From CAYNST01 sp964399955 (lineage in GTDB: Bacteria; Pseudomonadota; Gammaproteobacteria; Pseudomonadales; Cellvibrionaceae): a stretch of 7,837 nucleotides of DNA. The position numbers were made by a program, and so were the translations under genes. Under the pieces are notes generated by a model. That model saw only the letters and a program-made list of their open reading frames with translations. It searched no databases and was not told where the DNA came from. Below, in pieces: positions 1-5,660 of this stretch. Each line of letters opens with the position of its first letter. Positions within the stretch are counted from its first letter, which is position 1. The DNA lies in contig CAYNST010000143.1 in assembly GCA_964399955.1 (NCBI GenBank), positions 1 to 7,837 of the forward strand, written 5' to 3'.

Positions 1-220
1 AGCCTTATAGTACGGAGTCTCATAGGAGTTGTCTGGCCTCGGCGGAGCGGTAGAGACATCTGTAGGGGCAGAGTTATGACGCAAAGGAATGCACTCTGTC
101 GTTTATATGCTTTTTAGGTTAGTAGAGCGAGTGGCGAACTGCCACTGAAGAAAGCATTTTTGCACCCGCCCCCGATCAATCCGTACCGGCCAACAGGCGT
201 AGTCTTCAGCACAGGGGCAT

Positions 221-260
221 CCCACCTTTGCTCGCGGCTCTTCCGCGTGGCAAGGTGTGG
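221..260. repeat. Imperfect hairpin upstream of fpr
   Basis: A long imperfect inverted repeat. The inner arms CGCGG (233-237) and CCGCG (243-247) enclose a 5-base loop, and the outer arms CACCTTTGC (223-231 region) and GCAAGGTG (250-257) pair with single-base bulges. No T-tract follows on the plus strand, so it is not a standard intrinsic terminator. It could be an operator-like dyad, a processed RNA structure or chance. Its role is unknown. Confidence 0.35.
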
Positions 261-261
261 C

Positions 262-298
262 ATCCGCCGCGCGGATCCGCACCGCCTTGAGGTATGAT
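262..298 (+). promoter_or_regulatory. Candidate fpr promoter with overlapping dyad
   Basis: A good -10 hexamer, TATGAT, lies at 293-298, about 30 bases before the fpr start. No -35 hexamer resembling TTGACA sits at the expected spacing. In its place are two overlapping dyads: ATCCGC (262-267) with GCGGAT (271-276), and the perfect 10-bp palindrome GCGGATCCGC (271-280). A poor -35 covered by a palindrome is the usual picture of an activator- or repressor-controlled promoter. Which protein would bind is not visible. Confidence 0.35.
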
Positions 299-328
299 GC
301 ACGTTTGCACACACGACAGGTAGTTTGA

Positions 329-1105
329 ATGAGTACTCTTTTGACCGAGACAGTTTTGGACGTTCACCACTGGAACGATTCTCTGTTTACTTTCAGCACC
401 ACGCGCGACCCCTCGTTTCGGTTTCGCAACGGCCACTTCACCATGATTGGCCTGCCTCAGGCCGGCGGTCGGCCGCTGATGCGGGCCTATTCCATAACCA
501 GCGCCAATTATGAAGAACGGTTGGAATTTTTCAGTATCAAGGTGCCGGACGGCCCGCTGACTTCGCAGTTACAAAAGATTCAGCCGGGCGATGAAATTCT
601 GGTCAGCAGCAAGTCGACTGGTACCCTGGTGACCGATCACCTCCTGCCAGGCAAACGCCTTTACCTCCTGAGCACCGGCACCGGCTTGGCGCCCTTTCTC
701 AGTATTGTCAAAGACCCTGACGTCTATGATCAGTATGACCATGTCATTCTCACCCACGGCGTCCGCTACCTCAATGATCTGGCCTATCGGCAAATGATTG
801 AGGAGGAGCTGCCAAATAACGAGTTTTTCGGGGACTATGTCAAAGAAAAACTGCTGTATTACCCTACCGTTACCCGTGAGCCCTTCCGCAACAAAGGCAG
901 GCTCAACTACCTGCTGGAGACTGGCAAACTCGCTGCGGATCTTGGACTTCCCGAGATCAACCCGGAGCACGACCGGTTCATGATCTGTGGCAGTCCCACC
1001 ATGTTGAAAGACATCACCGCCATTCTCAATGAGCGCGGCTTCCAGGAGGTGCGCCACGGCGACGCGGGACACTACGTCATTGAGAGGGCATTTGTGGAGC
1101 AGTAG
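329..1105 (+). CDS. fpr: Ferredoxin/flavodoxin-NADP(+) reductase
   Basis: A cytoplasmic FAD enzyme that passes electrons between NADPH and ferredoxin or flavodoxin, feeding Fe-S cluster, sulfite-reduction and oxidative-stress chemistry. At 258 residues it has the length of the compact bacterial (Azotobacter/Pseudomonas) subclass. The N-terminal FAD-binding barrel (about 1-100) carries the flavin motif RAYS at 52-55. The NADP-binding half has GTGLAPF at 117-123, HGVR at 143-146 and MICGSP at 218-223. It ends in AFVEQ; in relatives the C-terminal extension stacks near the flavin and, as I recall, usually ends in Lys, so the terminal Gln is a small difference. The ATG at 329 follows a weak AGG (318-320), and the family length supports this start. 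The next gene begins 154 bases downstream with its own strong ribosome site. No clear intrinsic terminator follows the stop. Confidence 0.95.
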   Translation: MSTLLTETVLDVHHWNDSLFTFSTTRDPSFRFRNGHFTMIGLPQAGGRPLMRAYSITSANYEERLEFFSIKVPDGPLTSQLQKIQPGDEILVSSKSTGTLVTDHLLPGKRLYLLSTGTGLAPFLSIVKDPDVYDQYDHVILTHGVRYLNDLAYRQMIEEELPNNEFFGDYVKEKLLYYPTVTREPFRNKGRLNYLLETGKLAADLGLPEINPEHDRFMICGSPTMLKDITAILNERGFQEVRHGDAGHYVIERAFVEQ

Positions 1106-1150
1106 CCCCCAGCCCATTCATTGAGTGTTAAGCCTGCGCCCCCTAGAGTG

Positions 1151-1181
1151 TTGACAAGCAGCCGTAAGATCTGAGTAGAAC
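1151..1181 (+). promoter_or_regulatory. Weak candidate promoter before the DUF3300 gene
   Basis: A perfect -35 hexamer, TTGACA, lies at 1151-1156 in the fpr/DUF3300 spacer. The best -10 partner is TAGAAC at 1176-1181, a 4/6 match at a 19-base spacing, which is long. The -35 match is the only strong element. If used, transcription would start near 1188 and leave a leader of roughly 70 bases. Read-through from fpr is the alternative. Confidence 0.25.
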
Positions 1182-1259
1182 CACCATGATGCGAATGCGG
1201 TCCAAGACAATCAGGGCTGATCGAATGCGCTGCTGACGTTACCCAAGGGGAGAGGCTAA

Positions 1260-2789
1260 ATGAAATTATTGGCAAGAATAGCGGTGGTCCTGGGCATGGG
1301 TTTTGCCGCTTTTTTCAGTCATGCGCAAAACCAGGTGGGGGCATCCGCAGAGTTCAGCCGCGGGGAACTGGAGCAGATGCTGGCTCCCATAGCGCTCTAT
1401 CCCGATACGGTCCTCTCCCACATCCTGATTGCTGCCACCTACCCGCTGGAAGTGGTACAGGCGGATCGCTGGGCTCGGGCCAATAGTCAGCTGGATGCTC
1501 AAACGGCCGTCAATTCGGTTGCAGACAAGGGCTGGGACCCGAGTGTGCAGGCATTAGTAGCATTTCCCCAGCTTTTACAGCGAATGAGCGAAGATCTGGA
1601 ATGGACCCAGCGTTTGGGAGACGCCATGTTGGCGGATGAGGCGGAGCTGATGGACGCCATTCAAGAGCTGCGCCAAAGGGCATACGCTGCCGGAAGTCTC
1701 AATAATGCAGAGCATGTGCGCGTGCAAAAAGTTGAGCAAAAAATAATCATTGAGCCGGCCGTGGAGCGGGTGGTGCACATACCTTTCTACAATACTGTTT
1801 CGGTTTACGGCCACTGGCATTGGTCCAGCTATCCGCCGGTGGTTTGGCACTATCCAACACACCACATTCACACAGGCCACTTCTCCTGGGGGCCGCGGGT
1901 TTATTTGGGACCGTCCTTCTTTTTCTCGTCCGTGCACTGGACCCAGAGGCGCGTCGTGGTGATTGATTACCATAGGCATCACCATCCCAGATTTTACAGT
2001 GGCCGACGAATTTCACACTACGACGGCGCACGCCACTGGCAGCACAACCCCACTCACCGACGCGGGGTCGTTTATCGCAGCGAGCGGGTGCGAGAGCATT
2101 ACCTCAGCGACCGCCAGGGTTTGCGCGGTAGTTTGGAGCGCCGAGACGGCGAGCGTCGCCCGCCGCGCTCGGCAACGCTGGAGAGCCGCCAGTCGTTGAA
2201 GTCGCGTTATTCGACGCCGAGACAGGACGTTACTCGAACCGACCGCCAGTTGCGTTTGGAGAACCCGCGCAGTTCAACCTTGCGCGACACCGAGACACCA
2301 CAGCGGGATAGGGCCGAGAGGGTGCGGCAGCGTCTTTCTGCCGGCGCCGATGTGCCACTACGCCGTGAGCGTGATCGCAGCAACATCATTGAACTGCAAC
2401 AGTCACCGGGGCGGGATGAAAGCTTAAGCCGTGGTGAGCGTCCGGACCGTTCAGGTGTTCGAACCTACTCCAGACCGGGTGCAGAGCGGCCGCAGGACTC
2501 GGCAGGTGCCAATGAACTGCCGGCTCAAACTCTTCCCAGTCGGGAAGGACCGCCTGAACGCAGTCGTTTCAATCGTCCCGCGCCGCAATCTGCACCGGCG
2601 GAGGTCCGGCGGCCCGCTTCAACGTTTGATCGGTCCTCGCGTATTGAACAGCGTCGCGAACAGAGGCCGCAACGGTCCGAGCGCCCGTCTCGGGACTCCG
2701 GTGCCTCTATGCAGCACCGCCCCCAGCGCATGGAGCGAAGCCCTGCAGGCCGGCCACGAGAGGCAGGTGGCCGTGGCAGGGCCGAATGA
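1260..2789 (+). CDS. DUF3300 exported protein with Arg-rich tail
   Basis: A 509-residue protein of unknown function from the DUF3300 family. A signal peptide spans about 1-22 (positive n-region, hydrophobic core, probable cleavage SHA|QN), so it acts in the periplasm or outside the cell. The DUF3300 domain covers about 37-180: LAPIALYPD at 41-49, a helical part with QADRWA at 67-72, and IIIEP (162-166) leading into HIPFYN (173-178). Residues 184-243 are rich in His, Trp and Tyr (HWHW, THHIH, HRHHHP) and could bind metal. Residues from about 265 to the end are low-complexity, dominated by Arg with Ser, Pro, Glu and Gln, and surely disordered and strongly basic; this tail is long for the family. 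The ATG at 1260 follows GGGGAGAGG (1247-1255). The DUF1287 gene begins about 40 bases after the stop, suggesting cotranscription. The fold assignment is firm; the biochemical role is not known. Confidence 0.93.
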   Translation: MKLLARIAVVLGMGFAAFFSHAQNQVGASAEFSRGELEQMLAPIALYPDTVLSHILIAATYPLEVVQADRWARANSQLDAQTAVNSVADKGWDPSVQALVAFPQLLQRMSEDLEWTQRLGDAMLADEAELMDAIQELRQRAYAAGSLNNAEHVRVQKVEQKIIIEPAVERVVHIPFYNTVSVYGHWHWSSYPPVVWHYPTHHIHTGHFSWGPRVYLGPSFFFSSVHWTQRRVVVIDYHRHHHPRFYSGRRISHYDGARHWQHNPTHRRGVVYRSERVREHYLSDRQGLRGSLERRDGERRPPRSATLESRQSLKSRYSTPRQDVTRTDRQLRLENPRSSTLRDTETPQRDRAERVRQRLSAGADVPLRRERDRSNIIELQQSPGRDESLSRGERPDRSGVRTYSRPGAERPQDSAGANELPAQTLPSREGPPERSRFNRPAPQSAPAEVRRPASTFDRSSRIEQRREQRPQRSERPSRDSGASMQHRPQRMERSPAGRPREAGGRGRAE

Positions 2790-2805
2790 TAATCGGCGGG
2801 CGGGG

Positions 2806-2832
2806 CACCGCCCTTCCGAGAGAAGGGCGGTG
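2806..2832 (+). repeat. Perfect 10-bp hairpin between DUF3300 and DUF1287 genes
   Basis: CACCGCCCTT (2806-2815) and AAGGGCGGTG (2823-2832) are exact reverse complements around a 7-base loop, CCGAGAG. The hairpin begins 16 bases after the DUF3300 stop, where a terminator would be expected, but no T-run follows (GGATCCGTC). The likely GTG start of the next gene (2830-2832) is the last codon of the 3' arm, and the Shine-Dalgarno-like GAGAG is in the loop. It may block 3' exonuclease decay, attenuate transcription or control translation of the DUF1287 gene. Confidence 0.6.
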
Positions 2833-3468
2833 GGATCCGTCATCTGGAGTCGATGCAACTGGTTGAAAGCTATCGGTTTGAGCTGCGCGCTCATAATGCC
2901 AGCGCAGGCCCTGGATTTCGGGCAGGCGCTGTCGGCAGCGGCAATCGCCAGAACCGCCCACACAGTTCGATACGACCCGTCATATCGGAAGATACCCTAC
3001 CCAAACGGAGATGTGCCACAGGATGTAGGCGTGTGTACCGATGTAATCATTCGCGCCTACCGGGCCCTCGGCATAGACCTGCAGAAAAACCTGCACGAGG
3101 ACCTGTCCGCCCACTTTGATGCTTATCCGTCTCACAGGCAGTGGGGTTTGACCGGCGCAGATACCAATATTGACCACAGAAGGGTCCCAAACCTGCAGGT
3201 CTATTTCCAGCGGCACGGGCAGAGCCTAAATCTTAGCCGTCTGCCCTTGGCCTACCAACCCGGTGACTTGGTTACCTGGTCGCTGCCGGGCAATTTGCCG
3301 CACATTGGGATTGTGACGGACCGTATCAGTGAGTATTCGGGCAACCCATTGATTGTCCATAACATAGGCTCGGGCCCGCAGTTGGAAGATATGCTGTTTG
3401 CCTATGAAATTACAGGCCACTACCGTTATCGCGGCTCGGGCGTTCCCCCGATCGCGTCACCCGATTAG
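2830..3468 (+). CDS. DUF1287 family exported NlpC/P60-like protein
   Basis: A DUF1287 family protein of 212 residues, close to the usual length of about 200 (E. coli YijF is a relative). Residues 1-27 form a signal peptide: Arg8 and Lys13, a hydrophobic core, then PAQA before LDF, so the mature protein is periplasmic. The domain shows DVPQDVGVCTD (61-71, Cys69), PGDLVTW (144-150), LPHIGIVTD (156-164, His158) and IVHNIGSG (175-182). I infer a papain-like Cys/His site (Cys69, His158, perhaps His177) as in NlpC/P60 cell-wall peptidases; no substrate is established. Start choice: the frame stays open back to an ATG at 2431 inside the DUF3300 gene, but that part is Arg-rich out-of-frame sequence without family likeness. 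GTG at 2830, after GAGAGAAGG (2818-2826), restores a proper signal peptide. TTG at 2863 is the alternative, with a shorter leader. Confidence 0.88.
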   Translation: MGSVIWSRCNWLKAIGLSCALIMPAQALDFGQALSAAAIARTAHTVRYDPSYRKIPYPNGDVPQDVGVCTDVIIRAYRALGIDLQKNLHEDLSAHFDAYPSHRQWGLTGADTNIDHRRVPNLQVYFQRHGQSLNLSRLPLAYQPGDLVTWSLPGNLPHIGIVTDRISEYSGNPLIVHNIGSGPQLEDMLFAYEITGHYRYRGSGVPPIASPD

Positions 3469-3508
3469 GCGGCGACCGCCGGGTAAGGTGCCCCTTGCCG
3501 TTCAATTT
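3468..3508 (+). terminator. Possible terminator after the DUF1287 gene
   Basis: Two small hairpins fill the 33-base gap between converging genes: GGCGG/CCGCC (3468-3472 with 3476-3480), then GGTAAGG/CCTTGCC (3482-3488 with 3493-3499, one G-T pair). The second is followed by the modestly T-rich GTTCAATTT. This resembles a weak intrinsic terminator for the rightward transcript. No T-run is seen in the leftward direction. Confidence 0.4.
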
Positions 3509-4239
3509 ACATCGAAGGGAATTCGGATTTCACCAAACTCGTGTCCTGTGCCGGCGTTGACGAGATCCGCTCTGAAAACCACCTGATCAGCATCGCCCAC
3601 TTCTTCAAAGAACAGCCACCCCTCCAGCCGGCCGCCACTGTCCAGCACGCCCTCGGGCAGTGCGCTTTCTATCATTTCCATCGTAGGCAGCTCTGTCGTC
3701 TCCCAGTGAACAATGTGGTTGCCGTAGTAGTAGGTGTCGTGATGGAAGGGACTGGCCGAAGGTCGGATGCCTGGGTAGTAGCCGCTAAGGTAGGGGGCTA
3801 CGCCGAAGCCGCGATGGATAAATCCTGGGGTGGTCACACGTGGAACAGCCGGGCGGGCGGCCAGGCCGTCGGTTTGGGGCTCTTCCACGGTGGCGTCAAT
3901 CTCATGAAGCGGCAGAGCCGAGCTGATAACGCCTTGCGGGGCAATCAGGGCAAACTTCCCGTAGACAATGCGCAAGGGTTGGTCACTGTTGTTCTCAATG
4001 ATGACCCGCAGCGGCGTCACCTCATTCTCAATGGGCGTTTGGCCCGGCCACTGGGTGCTTTGCACCAGCATGCTGACCCCGGCAATATCCGTCAGTGCAG
4101 CGTTCTCCATGGAGCCAACCTCCTGTGCGGCGGATGCCGGTGAAAGGCTGGGCGTCGAGCTGCACCCAGTGGCCGCGCCAGCAGCAAAAGCGCAGAAGAT
4201 GGCTGCTCGAGGGAAAAGTTTTTTCTGGAGGGTGAACAT
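3502..4239 (-). CDS. Uncharacterised lipoprotein
   Basis: A 245-residue predicted lipoprotein that I do not recognise as a named family. The N-terminus is MFTLQKKLFPR, then a hydrophobic stretch ending in GAATGCSS. Cys26 would be the lipidated residue, although the lipobox has Ala rather than the usual Leu at -3. Ser follows the Cys, which favours outer-membrane sorting. Residues about 75-105 (PLRVIIENNSDQPLRIVYGK, then FALIAPQG) look like a beta-sandwich strand pair. About 140-185 is rich in Gly, Tyr, Pro and His, and about 205-245 has the strand-like GWLFFEEV and VVFRADLVN. The frame is open to an ATG at 4308, but the ATG at 4239 is chosen because it puts the signal peptide first and has GGGAG 11 bases upstream. 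It stands alone, converging with the DUF1287 gene and divergent from the permease gene. Confidence 0.75.
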   Translation of the reverse strand: MFTLQKKLFPRAAIFCAFAAGAATGCSSTPSLSPASAAQEVGSMENAALTDIAGVSMLVQSTQWPGQTPIENEVTPLRVIIENNSDQPLRIVYGKFALIAPQGVISSALPLHEIDATVEEPQTDGLAARPAVPRVTTPGFIHRGFGVAPYLSGYYPGIRPSASPFHHDTYYYGNHIVHWETTELPTMEMIESALPEGVLDSGGRLEGWLFFEEVGDADQVVFRADLVNAGTGHEFGEIRIPFDVN

Positions 4240-4563
4240 GGCGTAAATAACTCCCGCTGGATGAGGGTGCTCCGGGCCCCGGCTTCGAGTGCGCGGTGTG
4301 CTGCGCAACCGTTTCCCCCGTCCGGTAGCTTCGGCTTGCTGCCATTTTTAACGGCTGGGTTAAATACGGAAGCGGTGCGGACAAAGATGCCCTGTTGCAC
4401 TGTAAAGTCACTGCGGATGAACCGGACTTGCCCGGCTGCACGTAATGCTCTACAGCAGCAATGAATTGATCGGGCGGCACTATCAGCCACTTTGTTGGTA
4501 TTGGGCCGTTGCTGGGCAGGCGGAGATCGCTCAAATATCTAACTAACTCTTCTAGGAGCTTGA
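4240..4563. other. Divergent intergenic region, lipoprotein/permease
   Basis: 324 bases between two divergently read genes, so it should hold both promoters. I see no good paired -35/-10 on either strand. The clearest element is an 18-bp dyad at 4347-4364, listed separately. Other short symmetric pieces are CCGGGCCCCGG (4272-4282) and TGCGC/GCGCA near 4290-4310. Short open frames here (for example plus 4261-4464) lack ribosome sites and family likeness. No tRNA or known RNA family is evident. Confidence 0.5.
4347..4364. promoter_or_regulatory. 18-bp dyad, candidate operator
   Basis: TTTAAC (4347-4352) and GTTAAA (4359-4364) are exact reverse complements around the 6-base spacer GGCTGG. An AT-rich 6-6-6 dyad in a G+C-rich divergent spacer is the shape expected of a site for a dimeric helix-turn-helix regulator. 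It is 108 bases from the lipoprotein start and 200 from the permease start, so it could act on either. The regulator is not identifiable. Confidence 0.35.
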
Positions 4564-5628
4564 ATGGAACGCCCAGATCAGTACGTGCGGCGCGTGGTGG
4601 TAACCGTCGCCATTCTCTCTGCAGTTTATATATTCTGGCTGGTCAAAGATGTTGCAATCATCATCTTTGGCGGTTTGATCGTGGCGACGCTGCTCACCGC
4701 TCTGGCCGATCGGCTTGTCCAGTGGACGCCTTTGAAGCGCAAGGCCTCGGTGGCCATTGTGTTGTTGAGCCTGATCATCGCCTTTGGGCTCACCTTTTAT
4801 TACGTTGGAGATCAAGCTGTTAAACAGTTTGCCGAATTGCGGCAGACTCTGCCGCAGGCCATTGAGACAACAACTGAATGGCTGGAAAGCCAGCCTTTCG
4901 GCGCGGGACTGCTTCCGGAAGCGGGTGGTCAGCAAGAGATGGAAGTACCCTGGGGAAATGTAGCGGGTTACACCGGTACCCTGGTGGGTGGCATTGCCAA
5001 CATGTTGCTGATGATCGTCATAGGTGTTTACCTGGCGTTTACGCCCAACGTCTACAATCGTGGGATTGTGCGTCTGACGCCGCCAATCTATCGAGAGCGG
5101 ACCGACAAGGCGCTGGCCTGCGCTGGCACCGGCTTGCGCCAGTGGTTGGTCGGCCAGTTATTGGCCATGTTGCTGGTGGGCGTGCTGACGGCTATCGGGC
5201 TTACCGTATTGGGGATTCCCTTGGCCTTGGTATTGGGTATCATTGCCGGTTTGTCCGAGTTTGTTCCTTTCATTGGCCCCTTGTTTGCCGGTGCTTTGGC
5301 CATTATCTTTGCTTTCACCGAAGGCCCTACTGCTGCCTTGCATGTGGCCATTCTGTTTCTTGCATTGCAGCAACTGGAGAGCAACGTGATCACCCCGCTC
5401 ATCCAGCGACGCACGGTCAAGCTGCCGCCGGCCCTGGGGCTGATCTCGGTGGTCATTTTTGGCGTTCTGTTTGGTATACCGGGCATCCTCTTCTCTACAC
5501 CGCTGATGGTCGTGGCCATGATCCTGGTGAACAAACTGTATATTGAATACGGTCTTGAGGGAGAGACTCTGGACGAGCATCCTCCCGCATCCACAGAGCC
5601 TGTAGCGGAGCATTTGCCGACAAAATAA
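4564..5628 (+). CDS. AI-2E/PerM family transporter
   Basis: A 354-residue inner-membrane permease of the AI-2E (PerM) family, the usual length. Members have been linked to autoinducer-2 export, and others to Na+/H+ exchange or unknown substrates, so the substrate here is open. Hydrophobic segments lie at about 11-27, 29-46, 61-82, 137-159, 196-216, 218-231, 237-252, 257-270 and 289-325. A soluble, partly amphipathic loop spans about 83-130. Family motifs are LRQWLVGQLL (191-200), EFVPFIGPL (232-240) and LESNVITPLI (271-280) followed by VKLPP (285-289). The C-terminus is a short acidic, Pro-rich tail. The ATG at 4564 sits 5 bases after AGGAG (4554-4558), so the start is secure. The gene appears monocistronic: the gene before it is divergent and the one after it is convergent. 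Confidence 0.95.
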   Translation: MERPDQYVRRVVVTVAILSAVYIFWLVKDVAIIIFGGLIVATLLTALADRLVQWTPLKRKASVAIVLLSLIIAFGLTFYYVGDQAVKQFAELRQTLPQAIETTTEWLESQPFGAGLLPEAGGQQEMEVPWGNVAGYTGTLVGGIANMLLMIVIGVYLAFTPNVYNRGIVRLTPPIYRERTDKALACAGTGLRQWLVGQLLAMLLVGVLTAIGLTVLGIPLALVLGIIAGLSEFVPFIGPLFAGALAIIFAFTEGPTAALHVAILFLALQQLESNVITPLIQRRTVKLPPALGLISVVIFGVLFGIPGILFSTPLMVVAMILVNKLYIEYGLEGETLDEHPPASTEPVAEHLPTK

Positions 5629-5660
5629 TAGCGACGGCGGGATCCGCCGTCTGCTTATTA
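5624..5660. terminator. Bidirectional terminator between converging genes
   Basis: GACGGCGG (5633-5640) and CCGCCGTC (5644-5651) form a perfect 8-bp, G+C-rich stem around a 3-base loop. It is flanked by A-rich sequence on the left (AATAATA, 5624-5630) and T-rich sequence on the right (CTTATTA, 5654-5660), so both transcripts would leave the hairpin through a weak A/T stretch. It fills the 29-base gap and slightly overlaps the tandem stop codons of the antiporter gene. Confidence 0.7.

Larger units (their letters stand above)
1..328. other. Left non-coding region upstream of fpr
   Basis: No complete gene is supported here. The minus strand is open from the left edge back to a stop at 116-114, with ATG codons at 59 and 23; from the second the peptide would read MRLRTIR, but neither ATG has a good Shine-Dalgarno sequence, so a leftward gene start is only possible. 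The stretch also holds a CysB-like AT-rich box (102-124), a short hairpin (AGTGGC at 130-135 pairing with GCCACT at 141-146), a longer imperfect hairpin (221-260) and the fpr promoter region (262-298). Short minus-strand open frames at 103-436 lack ribosome sites and recognisable content. Confidence 0.5.

Noticed and set aside
130..161. Small hairpin AGTGGC/GCCACT followed by TTTTT at 157-161 as a terminator
   Set aside because: The stem is only 6 bp and the T-run starts 10 bases after it, too far for a standard intrinsic terminator.
569..1117. 182-codon minus-strand open frame across fpr
   Set aside because: It lies opposite the clearly coding fpr frame, has no ribosome site and no family likeness; it is a shadow of fpr codon bias.
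3541..4143. 200-codon plus-strand open frame opposite the lipoprotein gene
   Set aside because: The minus-strand frame has a signal peptide, lipobox and ribosome site, and the plus frame has none of these.
4028..4534. Minus-strand frames of 168 and 132 codons overlapping the lipoprotein start and the divergent spacer
   Set aside because: They run out of frame across the lipoprotein signal sequence, have no recognisable domain and would block the divergent promoter region.
4878..5546. 222-codon plus-strand frame inside the permease gene
   Set aside because: It is a Cys/His/Arg-rich shadow in another frame; the permease frame has membrane helices and family motifs.
2828..5651. GGGATCCG motif recurring near 2832 and 5640, and the similar GCGGATCCGC at 271
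   Set aside because: Three short G+C-rich palindromic pieces in separate hairpins with different flanks; no longer shared unit, so not a dispersed repeat family.
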